A stretch of 64,000 nucleotides of DNA from Cryptomeria japonica (GCF_030272615.1 NC_081414.1:781610119-781674118); one strand, 5' to 3'. Counted from the stretch's first letter, positions 47,944 to 61,321 are shown. Notes: generated from the letters alone by a model not told the origin. Translations and numbers: made by a program.

Positions 47944-49536
47944 TGTTGGCATTATGTGAAATGGCATGAAGACATAATGATATTGTATGTTGTCATTGAT
48001 GTCAATATGAGACATGGTGAGAACCGACACATGTGATAGGTGAAGAGAGAGGAACTAGCATATGTATGAACATGTTTATATGCCAAAGTGAAGCGACACA
48101 TTTGTTCAAGGTGAACCGACATGTAGTTATGAGAACTGGCACATGAAAGCATTGTATGGCTACTGGTTGGTAGGTAGCTTCCACTTTAGGGTTTTCGATT
48201 GGAGCAACTCAATTGACTCAATCAGTAATCTTTGTATGATGAGTTAGTAGTACGATGGAGGACACATCATGTTGCCACGTAAGCTCTGTGTGTGTGAAGG
48301 ATCTTGCATGAAGAAGACTATTCCTATCCACCTCGGGAATGTGCGAAGTTTGTCAAACAATGATAATGCGTGATGGGTTATCAGCTACAATGAAAACGGT
48401 GGATAATGGATGATGGAGAATGTCTTGAGATCGATTCAAGATTGTTGCATTTAATGCAGTATGATTCAACGGTCAGGATCGAACCACTTGAATTGCTTAA
48501 CCTAACAGGTTTAGGGTTTAGTGTTTAAGCTACTGACCTGTATGTTTCCTATAAGGTTTATGTTGTGTTTCTTTCTGAAGTTGTTGGCAAAAGTTGTGAG
48601 TGTGTATCCAAGGGAATTGATACGTGATTCTTGCCAGACCAAAGGAGAGAAGAGATATCTGCAAAGTGAATCTGCAGAAGGTGAAGAGGAGCCAAAATGG
48701 ATCTACATTAGCATGGAGTGCTATTAATAGATCATTGTAATACCTATTGATCTCTAACCACTTCAATAGTTGTAAAATCCCCTAACAGGGTAGCCTTAAC
48801 TGGCTTGATTCAAAATCCCTTAAATCGGGTGGTCTTAACTGGCTTGTTTCAAATCCCTTAACTGGGTAACTCAAGGCTAATGAGTTCTAAGAAGCTAGAG
48901 AAGCTTAGGAGATCCTTTCAGCTATTGAGTTCTTAAAATCCTCTAACAAGGTGATCCTACCAGGTTTAACCCCTAACTGGGTATCCCTTAACCGGGTGAT
49001 CCCTAACAGAATTGGTTCCTACCAGAACCTATTGCAATGTTCTTAACCAGACAAGGCTCCTAATAGAGAAGACTTCTAAAGAGTTCAAAAAGTAGCTTGT
49101 GGGTATTCATCCCCACAGTGGTTTTTCCCAATTGGGTTTCCACGTGAAAAATATGTGTGTCATGTGAAATGCTTTTGTCTTGTGATGCTTTGTTTTATCT
49201 ATTATGCACATGAAGGTTCCATGTTTTATGCCTGTCTATAAAACATATTTAACTCACTATTGTGAAGATTTGATGGTTAAGTCTACTAGCTCATGCATGT
49301 GAATATTATGATAATGTGGTATTGAGCTAAATGAAAAGCTTATTGGGTGACCGGTTCATGACTGATTGAGCTATACTGGATGTTACCAGTTGCACTCTAT
49401 TTTACCAGTATCTCTATTTATCAGTCATTTGGAGTATTTTCCACCAAACCAGTTTTGGACTGTATTTGTGTTTGTACTGATTCACCCCCCCCTCTCAGTA
49501 CCGGTTTGGAACTAGTGGTTTATCACTGAGTTATCA
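47944..49536 (+). repeat. Element 2 3' LTR
   Basis: Collinear with 41948-43542, TG...CA ends, followed by the target-site duplication ATTGT at 49537-49541. Differences from the 5' LTR are mostly transitions. Confidence 0.95.
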
Positions 49537-49541
49537 ATTGT

Positions 49542-51012
49542 AATGTACAGATGCCAATAGCTAACAAGATGAGAGGGGGGGGTGAATCATACGTACTTAA
49601 ACTTCCATAAAATCAATAGATTCAACCTTGGTAACTTCTACTTCAGCAACATACTCATAAACACATAATCATCATAACACTCATAACACCAAATTTAACG
49701 TGGATACCCAAATAGGGGAAAACCATTGTGGGATTTCAGACCCACTAAGAAATATACTCTTCTAGAGTATACTCAGTGAAAAGAAAATCTTGTTAAAGAT
49801 TACAAACACATTGCTACATGTGACCCAGTTAAGGGATTTCCCTCAGATCTATTAGGATCTTCACTTTGTTAGAAGTGACCTTGTCAAAGGATTTCAAACA
49901 CTCATTTAGAATGTTACCTTGCTAGAGGGTTTACAAATAAGATTGTTAAGTCCACTCGGTTAAGAGATTTTTTGTCACTTACAAAATAACAATAATAAAA
50001 TATATCTGCAACTTCACATCTAAAATGCTAAAGCAGATTCTTATTTGCTCAAAACAATCTAGTCATAGGACTTATCTTGTCCCTCTACTGGGCTCTCTAC
50101 TCTATTATTCAAATAGGACTTCAAGCTTTTGTACTCAATAATCACTATGTAGCATCCCTGTGCTTACACTTGCCCACATACATTGTTTATTAACAATTCC
50201 TTATTTATAAACAATTGCTAACCGCTTAATCTCATTGATCACATTTCCCATGATCAATCTTAGCCATCAGATCTTCAAACTTGACCAGGTTCAATGTATC
50301 CTTCCAATCTGAAAATGTTTTACCTTGCCTTGGGACTTGCATTCCTATCTTGGAACTTGCACAAGGTTATTACAGTTCAATCTGCACTACAGATCTTCCT
50401 GCCAATTTTCCTTTGCCATAGATCCTTAACAAACTTCATGCACGACATACCAATCATTTATACATCTCTAGCTCATCATTTTCCTTCATTAAATAATGCT
50501 TGTATTCATCCAATGTGCATTGTCATAACTCAGTTGTAACTTGGTAAATACTAAACTTTACTTGGTAGACATTTCACCTTCATTAACCGATATCGATAAC
50601 CTTAGGGTTTACCGACTAGGTTCCTTAGGATTTACCGACTAAGTTCTTTGCTCGGTGACATAGTGTAGTATGAACCTTACAATCAACAACATATGTAGGA
50701 TATCAAAACAATATAAACATCATGATCTCATCATTGTCTAACTCAGTAATAGTTGCCCATTGAATAACTTATTTCTCCCCTTATTCATCACATTCTTTCT
50801 GTGTCTTTTACTGACATCTTAATTCTCTTCAAATCAATCTTCTCAAGATATGGCAACATCATACTAAATCAGATAATCAATTTCTTGATATCAATGACAA
50901 AATAATGTTATAAAGATAGTTATAATCCTTCTTTGGTTATATCAACAATCTTCAATAACCTTCTCAATATCCTTATTGAATATCAACAATCTTTCTTACT
51001 GTAATGCCAACA
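49542..51012 (-). repeat. Element 3 3' LTR, main part
   Basis: It aligns with the 5' LTR beginning at 63673: AGATGCCAATAGCTAACAAG against AGATGCTAATAGCTAACAAG. A variable G run and a long collinear stretch follow. The minus-strand start is TGTTGGCATTAC, next to the polypurine tract at 51013-51024. Confidence 0.92.
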
Positions 51013-51528
51013 ATCTCCCCCTTTGGCATTGATGGCAAAACCAACAATTAAATGGTAACACCAACAAGATATTCAAATTGATTCGGATTCAGATTGCTGT
51101 AAGACTTCTCCTATTATCCTTGAGTTGTTAAAATCTCTAGAAGTCTTCTCCCTTTTTCATTAGGCTTCTGAGCTGTTGTCTTGCATTTAGTCTTCTTTGT
51201 TTTTCAATCTTCTCCCCCCGTCCTTAATCTTCTATTATTTCCATCATTCGGGGCTTTACCATTCAGTCAACCATTTATTCTTCCAACCATTTATAGTCTT
51301 CTCTCTCTTTGACAACAATGCCAAAAAGTAAAAGAACTAAATCATGATTTCTTTCACTGTGAAATGATTTGCCTTGTTGTGTATCATCTCAGTCTTGGTC
51401 AGAGCAACTTGTTTCTATTCACTATTCCCTGCACAACTTTAGAAAACCTTCTAAAGTGCATAAATCAGCATCAATCCACACATAATATTATGTAGATTTA
51501 TCAAAGAAAATGCTTTCACCGAACTCAG

Positions 51529-52191
51529 TCAGTGAGTAGAAGATAGGGGTAGGACCCCTAACTTGCTTCTGAGATACTGAAAAGTATCCCTTGGCAGTGG
51601 CTTTGTGAAGATGTCTGCTAATTGCTCCTGTGAACTGATATATTCCATCATAACTTTCTTCTCTTGAACTTCTTCTCTGAGATAATGATACTTTATAGAT
51701 ATATTCTTTGTCTTAGAGTGCATTACTAGATTCTTTGAAATGTTAATGGCACTAGTATTATCACAGAATATAGTTACTGGCTCAGTAAATTTCTCATTTA
51801 TACCTTCCAACAGTTGTTTGATCCATGCTATATTGGTACAATTCAATGCTACAGCAACATATTCAGCTTCTGCTATTGACTGTGAAATACATCCTTGTTT
51901 CTTGCTAAGCCAACTCACTAGTTTGTCTCCTAAAAAGAAAGCTCCACCACTTGTGCTTTTCCTATCATCTATGTTGCCTACCCAATCAACATCAGTATAA
52001 ACTTTTAAATCAAAATTATTCCTCTTTTCATATACTAAGCCATAATCTTCAGTGCCTCTCAGGTATCTGAAAATTCTCTTGATCGCTGTCATATGGGTTT
52101 CCTTGGGATCTGTAGAGAATCTTGCTACAATACCTACTGCATGTGCTATATCCAGTCTACTATGAACAACATATTGCAAATTCCCAATCAT
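51529..52191 (-). pseudogene. Element 3 Copia RNase H (open frame, 220 codons)
   Basis: MIGNLQYVVHSRLDIAHAVG, VYTDVDWVGNIDDRKSTSGG, SWLSKKQGCISQSIAEAEYV, IFCDNTSAINISKNLVMHSK and the pol end EQLADIFTKPLPRDTFQYLR are present without a stop. This domain is unbroken, unlike its counterpart in element 2. It is separated from reverse transcriptase by a frame break at 52192-52195. Confidence 0.92.
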
Positions 52192-52194
52192 AGA

Positions 52195-53082
52195 TCAGTA
52201 AAGTGTCTCATTAATAGATGTAGATTCATCATTCTTTGATAATTTACAGTTAGTAGTCATAGGAGTACTTACTGGTTTAGAATCCTCCATTCCAAATTTC
52301 TTCAAGATTTCCTTTATGTACTTGGATTGTGTAATGAAAATCTCATCTTTCATTTGTAGTATATGTAAACCTATAAAATACTTTATCTCACCGATTAGTG
52401 ACATCTCAAATTCTTTGCACATTTCATTTCCAAAGTTCTTGCATAAGGAGTCATTTGCACAAAATATAATATCATCAACAAATATGGTTGAGATCAGTAT
52501 TCCATTGTCCTCATCTTTCTTCATGTACATATTTCTATTTTCACTCATCCTTATAAAACAAATCTAGATCAAATAAGAGTGCAGTCTTTCATACCATGCT
52601 CTAGGTGCTTGCTTCAAACCATATAAGGCTTTGTTCAGTTTGCATACCTGATCTTTACTCCTGTCTTCAACAAATCCGTTAGGTTGTTGAATGCAAACTT
52701 CTTCTTCTAGTATACCATTCAAAAATGCAGATTTAACATCCATTTGATATACCTTAAAATTTTTGAAAGCAGGATATGCCAACAATGTTCTTACTCCCTC
52801 AAGTCTAGCCATAGGTGCAAATGTCTCACCATAATCTATTCCTTCTTCTTGAGCATAACCTTTGCAAACTAGTCTTTCTTTGTTGTGAATAACCTCGCCT
52901 TTTTCATTTAGCTTGTTTATGAAAATCCACATTGTACCGATTACATTTTTGTCCTTCGGTCTTGGGATCAGTGCCCATGTGTCATTCTTCTTGATTTGAT
53001 CAATCTCTTCTATCGTAGCTTTTACCCAATCTTCACTATTAAATGCCTCTTTCACTATTATCAGTTCAAATTCAAAAATCAA
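52195..53082 (-). pseudogene. Element 3 Copia reverse transcriptase
   Basis: 53082-52564 carries [40 protein letters not shown] and [20 protein letters not shown]. After a short break, 52548-52195 carries STIFVDDIIFCAND, with the FVDD box intact, and [34 protein letters not shown]. Only a frame break near 52560 interrupts the domain. Confidence 0.92.
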
Positions 53083-53091
53083 ACATGTGTT

Positions 53092-53428
53092 CTATCTTAG
53101 TTTGTTCCTTGTCATCACTGAATCATCCTTATCTCCTATAATATGACTTGATGCATGATGTCTTCTGACATATTTGGATAATATAGGCTCGGTAGGTTTT
53201 TTATGATCTTCTTCATTACTCAGTAATTGGACATTATCTTCATTTGCTTTAGCAGCTTTCTCGGTAGGACTTCTCGGTTGAACATAAATGAATTCTTCAT
53301 AATCTTCTAGTTCTTTGGAATTTCGTTCATCATTTCTTTCTACAAATTCATCAATTTTCACATTTGCACTTTCCACCAATTTGTTAGATGATTTGATCAG
53401 ACATTTAAATGCTTTACTTTTGGAAAAA
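53092..53428 (-). pseudogene. Element 3 integrase C-terminal linker, left part at the Gypsy insertion
   Basis: On the minus strand the frame resumes right at the Gypsy border with FSKSKAFKCLIKSSNK, then a Glu/Lys-rich linker and a segment ending MTRNKLR before reverse transcriptase. The other half of the integrase begins at 61322. The Gypsy left target-duplication copy AAAAA is at 53424-53428. Confidence 0.9.
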
Positions 53429-55021
53429 TGGTGTAGGAGCACCCTTCAAAGGGCTCCCACCATTTTCTTTTGACTCTATTCTTGCTTCTTTGTGAAGCCA
53501 TTGTATATAAAATAAAGAGCCATGTGCTCATTGGTCCTAGTTAGGGTCCTAGTTGAGGTCTTAGGGTCATAAGTCAAGATTGAGATTTTCTTGAAAGTAG
53601 AGGGTATGTGTGCCTTTGAGGTGTTTAGGGGTCCTTCATAGAATGATGGTGTTCTTAGGTTAGCCCAATGTGGGTCTAGGAGTAAAGAAAAGCAACATTG
53701 AGAAAGTTGCTCAAAAAAAGTTTCATGACAACTTTTAAAAGTTGTCAAGCAACTTTTCCACCATGAGGTCAAAATATTTAATGTAGCATAGACAACCCTA
53801 ATATGGGCACATAGACTAAGGTAAAGGTGCTATAAGTAATTGCAAACTCTAAGTTAATGGGTTGGATGTTAGATGATTTACGGCCCAAGCAAAGTGACCT
53901 GACTTTGACTGCAATTTTGTTGCCAGTCAGCACAAATGGAGTAAAGGAAGATTGTTAATGGATTAATTTTCATGCAAAACTATGCGGAGTGTCTTTTATG
54001 ATGTATTCACTTTCATTTTGAGTATTTAGATTAGGTTTTTATTTGTAAGTGAGGTGTGTTTGTAAATACTTTGTAAATTTTCTTCTCTTTGTCCAGTTTT
54101 GGACTGGTTTGAATAAATGGGTTCATAACTCCATTCTCCATTGTGGAATCACCATGAAAGCATGGGGAATGAGAGTATAGACCCTGTACCATAGTTAAAT
54201 GCAAGAAGGGCCCTTGAAAATGCAAGGAGGCCATTTGAATACCCACTCCTAGGTGAGACTAGACAATGCCTGACTAGGAAGAGTTAAGTTGCAGAGGTCT
54301 TGGAGAGCAAGGAAGGTCAGAGGAGGAGGCACCCTTTGGAGGAGTTGTAGAGGGGTAAGTGGAGTACCATTGGTGTGAAGGAGGAGCTTCCACCAATCCA
54401 AACAAGGTGGTAACAAAACCAAACCTACACTATGACCCTGGCAGGCCTAAAAACCCTCTTAAAAACCCTTAAAAACCTTAAAATCCACCTAAGGTAGTGT
54501 ACGAACACTTGGAGGCCTAAAAGATAAAAAATCCTTGAGTCCTTGCCAAATGAATAGCGGGTCTTTTAGGAAGTTTCACAAGAAAGTTCATTGTTTGCAA
54601 GAGGGAGCCCTAAAGGATCAGGTAGGAGGCCTAATTGGTCACAATCCTTGTAGCCCTATTCCATATGCAAAACACAAAATACTAAAATCGGTAAGGAGTT
54701 GAAAGCTTGAAACCTCTTGGGGGCACATGAATGGGTGGAAAAACCATGTGTTAGACCTGAACTATCCTTGCTAAGACATAGGAAGGTGTGGTACAAGCCA
54801 AACCATTATTAACTTAAGTAAGGGTTCTTTGAGCTTCATGAGTAGGTGAGACCTTAGGAGTGAAAATTGAAATTGTTGGTGGGTAAATTGGGCAAGGTTA
54901 GGGGATTCCATGAGTAGAGGAAGTCCTAGAGACCCTAGGGCATGGTTAGAACACCTAGTGATCCAATGAAAGGATCCAAGAGCATAGACTAGGCTAGTCT
55001 ATCCCATACCCCATCCCATCA
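53429..55021 (+). repeat. Chromovirus 5' LTR
   Basis: TG...CA ends with a TATA box TATATAAAAT at about 53504-53513; in the 3' LTR the same site reads TATCTAAAAT. Three bases separate the LTR from the primer-binding site. Confidence 0.95.
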
Positions 55022-55062
55022 GATTGGTATCAGAGCAAGGTTAAAGATTTGGTGGATCGTGG

Positions 55063-58000
55063 ATGTCTCTATACTCTGGTGAATCAGCAGGGGAAAGCAC
55101 AATGGTCACTAATGTAGAGCTGGCTAGGGAGGTAGAAGAGAAGAAGGAGAAGAATAGACTCCTTGAAGAAGCTATGAGCGAGATAAGGGATAAGCTATAG
55201 GAAGTGGTGGATCAGAGGACACAAGGACCTTGGGGTGAACACACAAATGATAAAGGAAAGAAAACTATAGACATAGATGACATTATACCTGAACCAGATC
55301 CCTTGTTCAATGAAGAACCTTTAGTGAAGGCTATTAAGGCTTTGAACACCAAATATTTTGAAGGATTGCCACATTTCAGTGGAAGGATGGACATTGATAC
55401 TGTCATGGAATGGATTGAGGGTATGGAAAATGACTTTGAGTGTGAGGGAGTGACAGAGGCTCAAAAGGTTAAAGTTGCTAAATAAATATTGAGGGGAGCA
55501 ACTTTGACATGGTGGAAGTATCTACAAGAAGAGAGAGTTAGCATGGGGAAGCTACCTATTGCCAATTGGAAGGCCATGGTGAGTAAGATCAAGGAGAACT
55601 ACTTACCAGAGAATTATAAAGTCTAACTTCATAAGAAGAGACAGGGATTGAAGCAAAATGACCTTGATGTGAGCTCCTACACTGAAGAATTTTAAAAAAT
55701 TTATCCTAGATCCAAAGTCCAAGAAGATGAATCTATTAAGGTGGCTAGGTATCTAAGCAGCCTAAAGTGGAACATTCAAGAGGAGATAAGCCTATGGGCT
55801 CCTACTACTGTTCAAAAATGTCATCAGCTTGCTATCAAGGTGGAAGAGAGGAACAAAAGGAAAGGAGACTCCAATAATAGGGGTAGAGGCAAAGGTAGAG
55901 AACAAGTGAATCACTGAGGTGGTTACCAAAGCAAGGCAAATGAGCAGAGGAACCAAGGAGAAGCCAAGTTGACTGAACATGGCAGTGAAACCAATCTTAG
56001 AGGAGGCCATTCTAGAGGAAGAGGGCTACAAGGTGGTCCAAGTAGGGGTAGATGTATCGATAGGGGTAACTCCTACTTTGCAACTATGAAATGTTACAAT
56101 TAAGGTCAATTGGGACACCCGGCCTATAGATGTCTTAATAAGCCTACCTCATCGAATAATGGAAAGAGGGTTGCTTATGCACATGAAGACTCTTCAAGTA
56201 GCAAGACACCTAAGGTGGACCATATTGAATCAGAGATTGGAGAAAATCTAATGTTTAATAGGGTCTTGATAAGACGGCCAGTCAAGAATGAACCTAAGCA
56301 TAGGAGAGCATTGTTTAGGGTGAGATGCAAGATCCTTGTTAAAGTTTGCAAGGTGATAGTTGATTCAGGGTCAACTGATAACATAATATTAGTGGAGGTA
56401 ACCAAGAAGTTGAAACTCACAAGGATACCCCACACTAACCCATATAAGGTGACATGGTTGAATCATGAGTAGAGTGTGCTTGTCAATGAACAGACTTGGG
56501 TAGAGTTCTCTATTGGAGGATACAAGGATAAGATCCTTTGTGATGTGTTACCCATGGATGCTTGTCACCTATTGCTAGGTAGACCCTAGAAATTTGATAG
56601 GAAGTTGATTTATGATGGAGTGGAGAACTCCATTTCCTTCAAGAAGGATAGCAAGACCTTTAAGATTCAGTCCTTGATAAAGAATGAAGAGGGAACCTCA
56701 AGAACACCTAGTGTCTTGTTGGCTACTGGTAAAGAGTTCTTACACTTGCTACATGAGGAGGAGATAGTGAAGTGTGCCATCTTTGTGAAGCCAAAGGAGG
56801 AAGAAGACAAGTTGCAGGTAGAGGTACCCAAGGAGGTGAAGCAAATGTTGCAAGAGTATAAGGACATAGTGAGTGATGGAGCACCTGCAACACTCCCACC
56901 AAGAAGGTCTATAAGCCATCAAATAAACTTTGTTCTCAGTGCATCCCTACCTAACAAAGCTGCATATAAGCTCACACCTGACCAAAACAAGGAGGTGGCA
57001 AGGCAAGTGCAGGAGTTTTTGGAACAATGACTGATCAAGAAGAGCATCAGCCCATGTGTAGTCCCAGTAGTGCTAGCATCAAAGAAGGGAGGCAAGTCGA
57101 GAATTTGCACTAATTCAAGGGCAATCAATAGGAAAACCATAAGGTATAGGTTTCCTATTCCTAGAATAGAGGATTTGATGGACTGTTTAGGAGGTTCTAT
57201 GTATTTTACCAAGTTGGACCTTAAAAGTGGTTATCACTAGATTAGAATCAAGGAAGGTGATGAGTGGAAGACTACTTTCAAGACCACAGAAGGATTGTAT
57301 GAATGGCTTGTGATGCCATTTTGACTCACCAATGCCCCAAGCACCTTCATGTGCTTGATGAATGAGGTGTTCAAAGATTTCACAGGCAGGTTTGTGGTGG
57401 TGTACCTAGATGAAATTCTCATCTATAGCAAAACCAAAGAGGAGCACCTTGAGCATTTGAGGTTAGTCTTAGAGAGGTTGCATGAGGAGAAGTTATCCAT
57501 CAACCTAGAGAAGTGTGACTTCTTGAAGCAAGAGTTGGTCTACTTAAGATTTGTGGTGTCTAAGGGAACCTTGAAGATGGATCCAAGAAAAGTGGAGGCA
57601 ATCTTGAATTGGCCTACACCTAGAACAGGGACTGAAGTTAGGAGTTTCCATGGTTTAGCCCAATTCTATAGGAAGTTTGTGAGGAACTTCAGTGGCATAT
57701 GTGCACCAGTCCTTGACACCATAAAAGGAGGCCTTAAAACTAAGTTTAAATGGACTGAGCAAGCTGACAAAGCATTTCAATTGTTGAAGCAAGAAGTAGC
57801 CACAAAACCTATCCTTCTCCTAACTACTTTTGATAAGCTATTCACATTGGACTGTGATGCAAGTGGAATTGCAGTAGGGGGTATATTGAGTCAAGAGGGA
57901 AGACCTGTGTCATTTTTCAGTGAGAAGCTCAATGAAGCAAAGAAGAAGTACTTAGCCTATGACCTAGAGTTGTATGCATTAGTGCAGTCCCTAAAGAAAT

Positions 58001-59698
58001 GGAGGCATTACCTACTTCCAAAGGAATTTATGGTGTTCACAGACAACCAGGCTTTGAGTTACATTAACACTCAAGAGAAGCTTAGTAATAGACATTTGAA
58101 ATGGATGGAATACCTCCAATCCCTCACCTTCATCATCAAGCATAAGAAGGGGTAACTCAACAAGGTGGCAGATGCTTTAAGCAGGAAGTTGTTGACAGTT
58201 TAGGAACTATAGTTGCAGAGCATAGGAATAGAAGGTTTCAAGGACCTCTATGAAAGAGATGAAGACTTCTCATCAGCTTACAAGGTTTGCAAGGAGTTTG
58301 AGAACCATTTCCATGGTGAGTATGTAGATTACACTCTCCAAAATGGTCTCTTGTTCAAAGGTAATCAGTTGTGTGTGCCAAGAGGATCCATAAGGGAAAA
58401 CCTCATCCAAGAGAAACACAATGGTAGTTTAAGTGGACACTTTGGAGTCAACAAAACTTTGGATTTAGTACAGAGGTACTACCATTGGCCAAAGTTGCCA
58501 AGAGATGTGAAGAGGTATGTGGAGCAATGTGGTGTGTGTCAAAGAGAAAAAGGAGGATCAAGAAATGCAGGTCTCTATCAACCACTGTCGGTCCCAAATA
58601 GGCCTTGGGAATGTGTAAGCATGGAATTTTTAGTAGGACTTCCCAAGACAAAGACAGATATGGACAACATCTATGTGGTAGTAGATAGAATTTCCAAGAT
58701 GAGCCATTTCATTCCATGTAAGACTACACATGATGCTAGCTATGTTGCACATCTCTTCTTTAAGGAGATTGTTAGGATTCATGGACTCCCTTTAAGCATT
58801 GTTTCAGATAGGGACATCAAGTTCATGGGCCATTTTTGGCAAACATTATGGAGGAGACTTAGAACTAACCTCTCATTTAGGTCAATTTACTACCCACAAA
58901 CTAATGGTCAAACTGAAGTCATCACTAGGGTATTAGGCAACTTGTTGAGGTGTTTAACTAAGGAGTATGGGCAGACATGGGATCTAATTATTCCTCAATC
59001 AGAGTATGCATATAATGACAGTGTGAATAAGACCACTGGAAGAAGTCCTTTTGAGGTTGTCTATGGTAGACATCCAAGAGGAGTGTGTGAACTCAGGGAA
59101 CTTGGTTCCATGGAGATGAAGAGTGGGCAAGCCGAGGACTTCACTCAAACCATCAAAGAAGTCCAAGAGCAAGTCAAGAAAGCCATCCTTGATTCCACTC
59201 AAAAATTGAAGGCCAAAATGGATGAGAAAAGGAGAGAGGTTCATTTCAAGGTGGGTGACTATGTGATGGCCCATTTGAGCAAAGTTAGGATGCAAAGTGG
59301 TAAGCCTACCAAACTGCAAATGAAGAGGGTAGGACCTTGTAGAATTCTAGAAAAATATGGTGAGAATGCTTATAAGGTTGAACTTCCTTCAGACTTAGCC
59401 ATTTCACTAGTCTTCAATGTTGCTGATCTGATCATGTACAAGGGTGAGATAGAAGGGCAGACTGAGAACCACGCCAAGGTACTACAAGACTTGGATGTGA
59501 ATGCCTTACCTCAAGTGAAGCAGCCTATAGTAGAGGAGATCTTGGAGTCAAGGGTGAAGAAGTATACTAGACACTAGGTCTACATGGAGAACCTAGTTAA
59601 GTGGGCAGATCAACCTATTTGAAGTGACTTGGGTGGAGGAGAGCAAGTTCAAGAAGCTTGGCATTGATCCAGCTCTTCTCACTCCCCTAATTCCTTAG
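55063..59698 (+). pseudogene. Chromovirus gag-pol polyprotein with in-frame nonsense codons
   Basis: From the ATG at 55063 to the TAG at 59575 one frame can be followed for about 4.5 kb with no frameshift; 15 in-frame stops interrupt it. Order: gag with retrotransposon-gag motif, zinc knuckle (56089-56135, one Cys codon now TAA), protease (VDSGSTDNI near 56357), RT (about 57040-57570), RNase H (about 57840-58150) and integrase (HHCC zinc finger near 58430-58560). The core follows, and then the C-terminal part EEILESRVKKYTR, the start of a chromodomain. After one frameshift the chromodomain end (VTWVEESKFKKLGIDPALL) runs to a stop at 59696-59698. The RT box reads YLDE (Glu codon 57412-57414) rather than YLDD. 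The first integrase Asp is Glu (58624-58626). Confidence 0.93.
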
Positions 59699-59718
59699 TT
59701 TGTTGCAGATGGGGAGTA

Positions 59719-61317
59719 TGGTACAGGAGAACCCTTCAAAGGGCTCCCACCATTTTCTTTTGATTGTGTTCTTGCTTCTTTGTGAAGCCATTGTATCTAA
59801 AATAAAGAGCCATGTGCTCATTGGTCCTAGTTAGGGTCCTAGTTGAGGTCTTAGGGTCATAAGTCAAGATAGAGATTTTCTTGAAACTAGAGGGCATGTG
59901 TTCCTTTGAGGTGTTTAGGGGTCCTTAATGTAATGATGGTTTCCTTAGGTTATCCCAATGTGGGTCTAGGAGTCAAGAAAAGCAACATTGAGAAAGTTGC
60001 TCAAAAGTTGCAAAAGTTCCATGACCACTTTTAAAAGTTGTCAAGCGACTTTTCCACCATGAGGTCAAAATCTTTAATGTAGCATAGTCAACCCTAATAT
60101 GGGCACACAGACTGAGGAAAAGGTTCTATAAGCAATTGAAAACCATAAGTTAATGGGTTGGATGTCAGATGCTGTACGACCCAAGCAAAGTGACTTGATT
60201 GTGACTGCAATTTTGTTGCCAGTTGGCACAGATGGAGTAAAGGAAGATTGTTAATGGATTGATTTTAGTGCAAAGCTATGTGGAGTGTCTTTTATGATGT
60301 ATTAAATTTAATTTTTAGTATTTATATTAGCTTTTGATTTGTAAGTGAGGCGTGTTTGTGAATACTTTGTAAATTGTCTTCTCTTTGTCCAGTTTTGGAT
60401 TGGTTTGAATAAATGGGTTCATAACTCCATTCCCCATTGTGAACTCACCATAAAACCATGGGGAAGGAGAGTAAAGACCCTATACCATAGTTCAATGCAA
60501 GCAGGGCCCTTAAAAATGCAAGGAGGCCATTTGAAGACCCACTCCTAGGCGAGACTGGACAGTGCCCAGCTAGGAAGGGTTAAGTTGCAGAGGTCTTGGA
60601 GAGAAAGGAAGGTCAGAGGAGGGGGCACCCTTTGGAGGAGTTGTAGAGGGGTGAGTGGAGCACCATTGGTGTGAAGCAAGAGCTTCCACCAATCCAGATA
60701 AGGTGGCAAGAACACCAAACCTACACTGTGACCCTGGCAGGCCTAAAAACCCTCTTAAAAACCCTTAAAAACCTTGAAATCCACCTAAGGCAGTGTACAG
60801 ACACTTGGAGGCCTAAAACCTAAAAAATCCTTGATTCCTTGCCAAATAAATAGTAGGTCTTTTAGGAAGATTCACAACCAAGTGCATCATTTGCAAGAGG
60901 GAGCCCTAAAGGACCGGGTAGGAGGCCTAATTAGTCAAAATCCTTGTAGCCCTATTTTGTAGGCAAAACATAAAATACTAAAATCGGTAAGGAGTTGAAA
61001 GCTTGAAACCTCTTGGGGGCACATGAATGGGTGGAAGAACCATGTGTTAAACTTGAACTATCCTTTCTAAGACCTAGGAAGGTGTGGTACAAGCCAAACC
61101 ATTATTAACTTAAGTAAGGGTTCTTTGAGTTTCATGAGTAGGTGAGACTTTAGGAGTGAAAATTCAAACTGTTGGTGGGTGGATTGGGCAAGGTCAGGGG
61201 TTTCCACAAGTAGAGGAAGTCCTAGAGACCCTAGGGTGTGGTTAGAACACCTAGTGATACAATGAAAGGATCCAAGAGCATAGACTAGGCTAGTCTATCC
61301 CATACCCCATCCCATCA
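59719..61317 (+). repeat. Chromovirus 3' LTR
   Basis: Collinear with the 5' LTR from TGGTACAGGAG to CCCATCCCATCA. The polypurine tract lies immediately upstream and the right target-duplication copy (AAAAT) immediately downstream. Confidence 0.95.
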
Positions 61318-61321
61318 AAAA

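Larger units (their letters stand above)
41948..49536 (+). mobile_element. Ty1/Copia retrotransposon, element 2, complete, with target-site duplication ATTGT
   Basis: LTRs are 41948-43542 and 47944-49536 (about 1594 bp), starting TGTTGGCATTATG and ending GAGTTATCA, roughly 9 percent different in two sampled segments. ATTGT occurs at 41943-41947 and 49537-49541. The primer-binding site TGGTATCAGAGC is at 43545-43556 and the polypurine tract AAAGGGGGAGAT ends at 47943. Gag, protease, integrase, RT and RNase H are in Copia order on the plus strand. Every part has nonsense codons and gag has a frameshift, so it is inactive. Its LTR starts TGTTGGCATTA like that of element 3, so the two families are related. 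Confidence 0.96.
53429..61317 (+). mobile_element. Ty3/Gypsy chromovirus, complete, nested in element 3
   Basis: LTRs are 53429-55021 and 59719-61317 (about 1.6 kb each), starting TGGTGTAGGAG or TGGTACAGGAG and ending CCCATCCCATCA, about 5 percent different over the first 178 bases (9 changes). The primer site TGGTATCAGAGC is at 55025-55036 and the polypurine tract GATGGGGAGTA ends at 59718. Flanks are AAAAA (53424-53428) and AAAAT (61318-61322), a 5-bp duplication with one change. One gag-pol frame, protease, RT, RNase H, integrase and C-terminal chromodomain are all recognisable. It is the youngest element here by LTR divergence. Confidence 0.96.

Noticed and set aside
51740-52000. Plus-strand open frame of 86 codons
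   Set aside because: Antisense to the well-supported RNase H of element 3.
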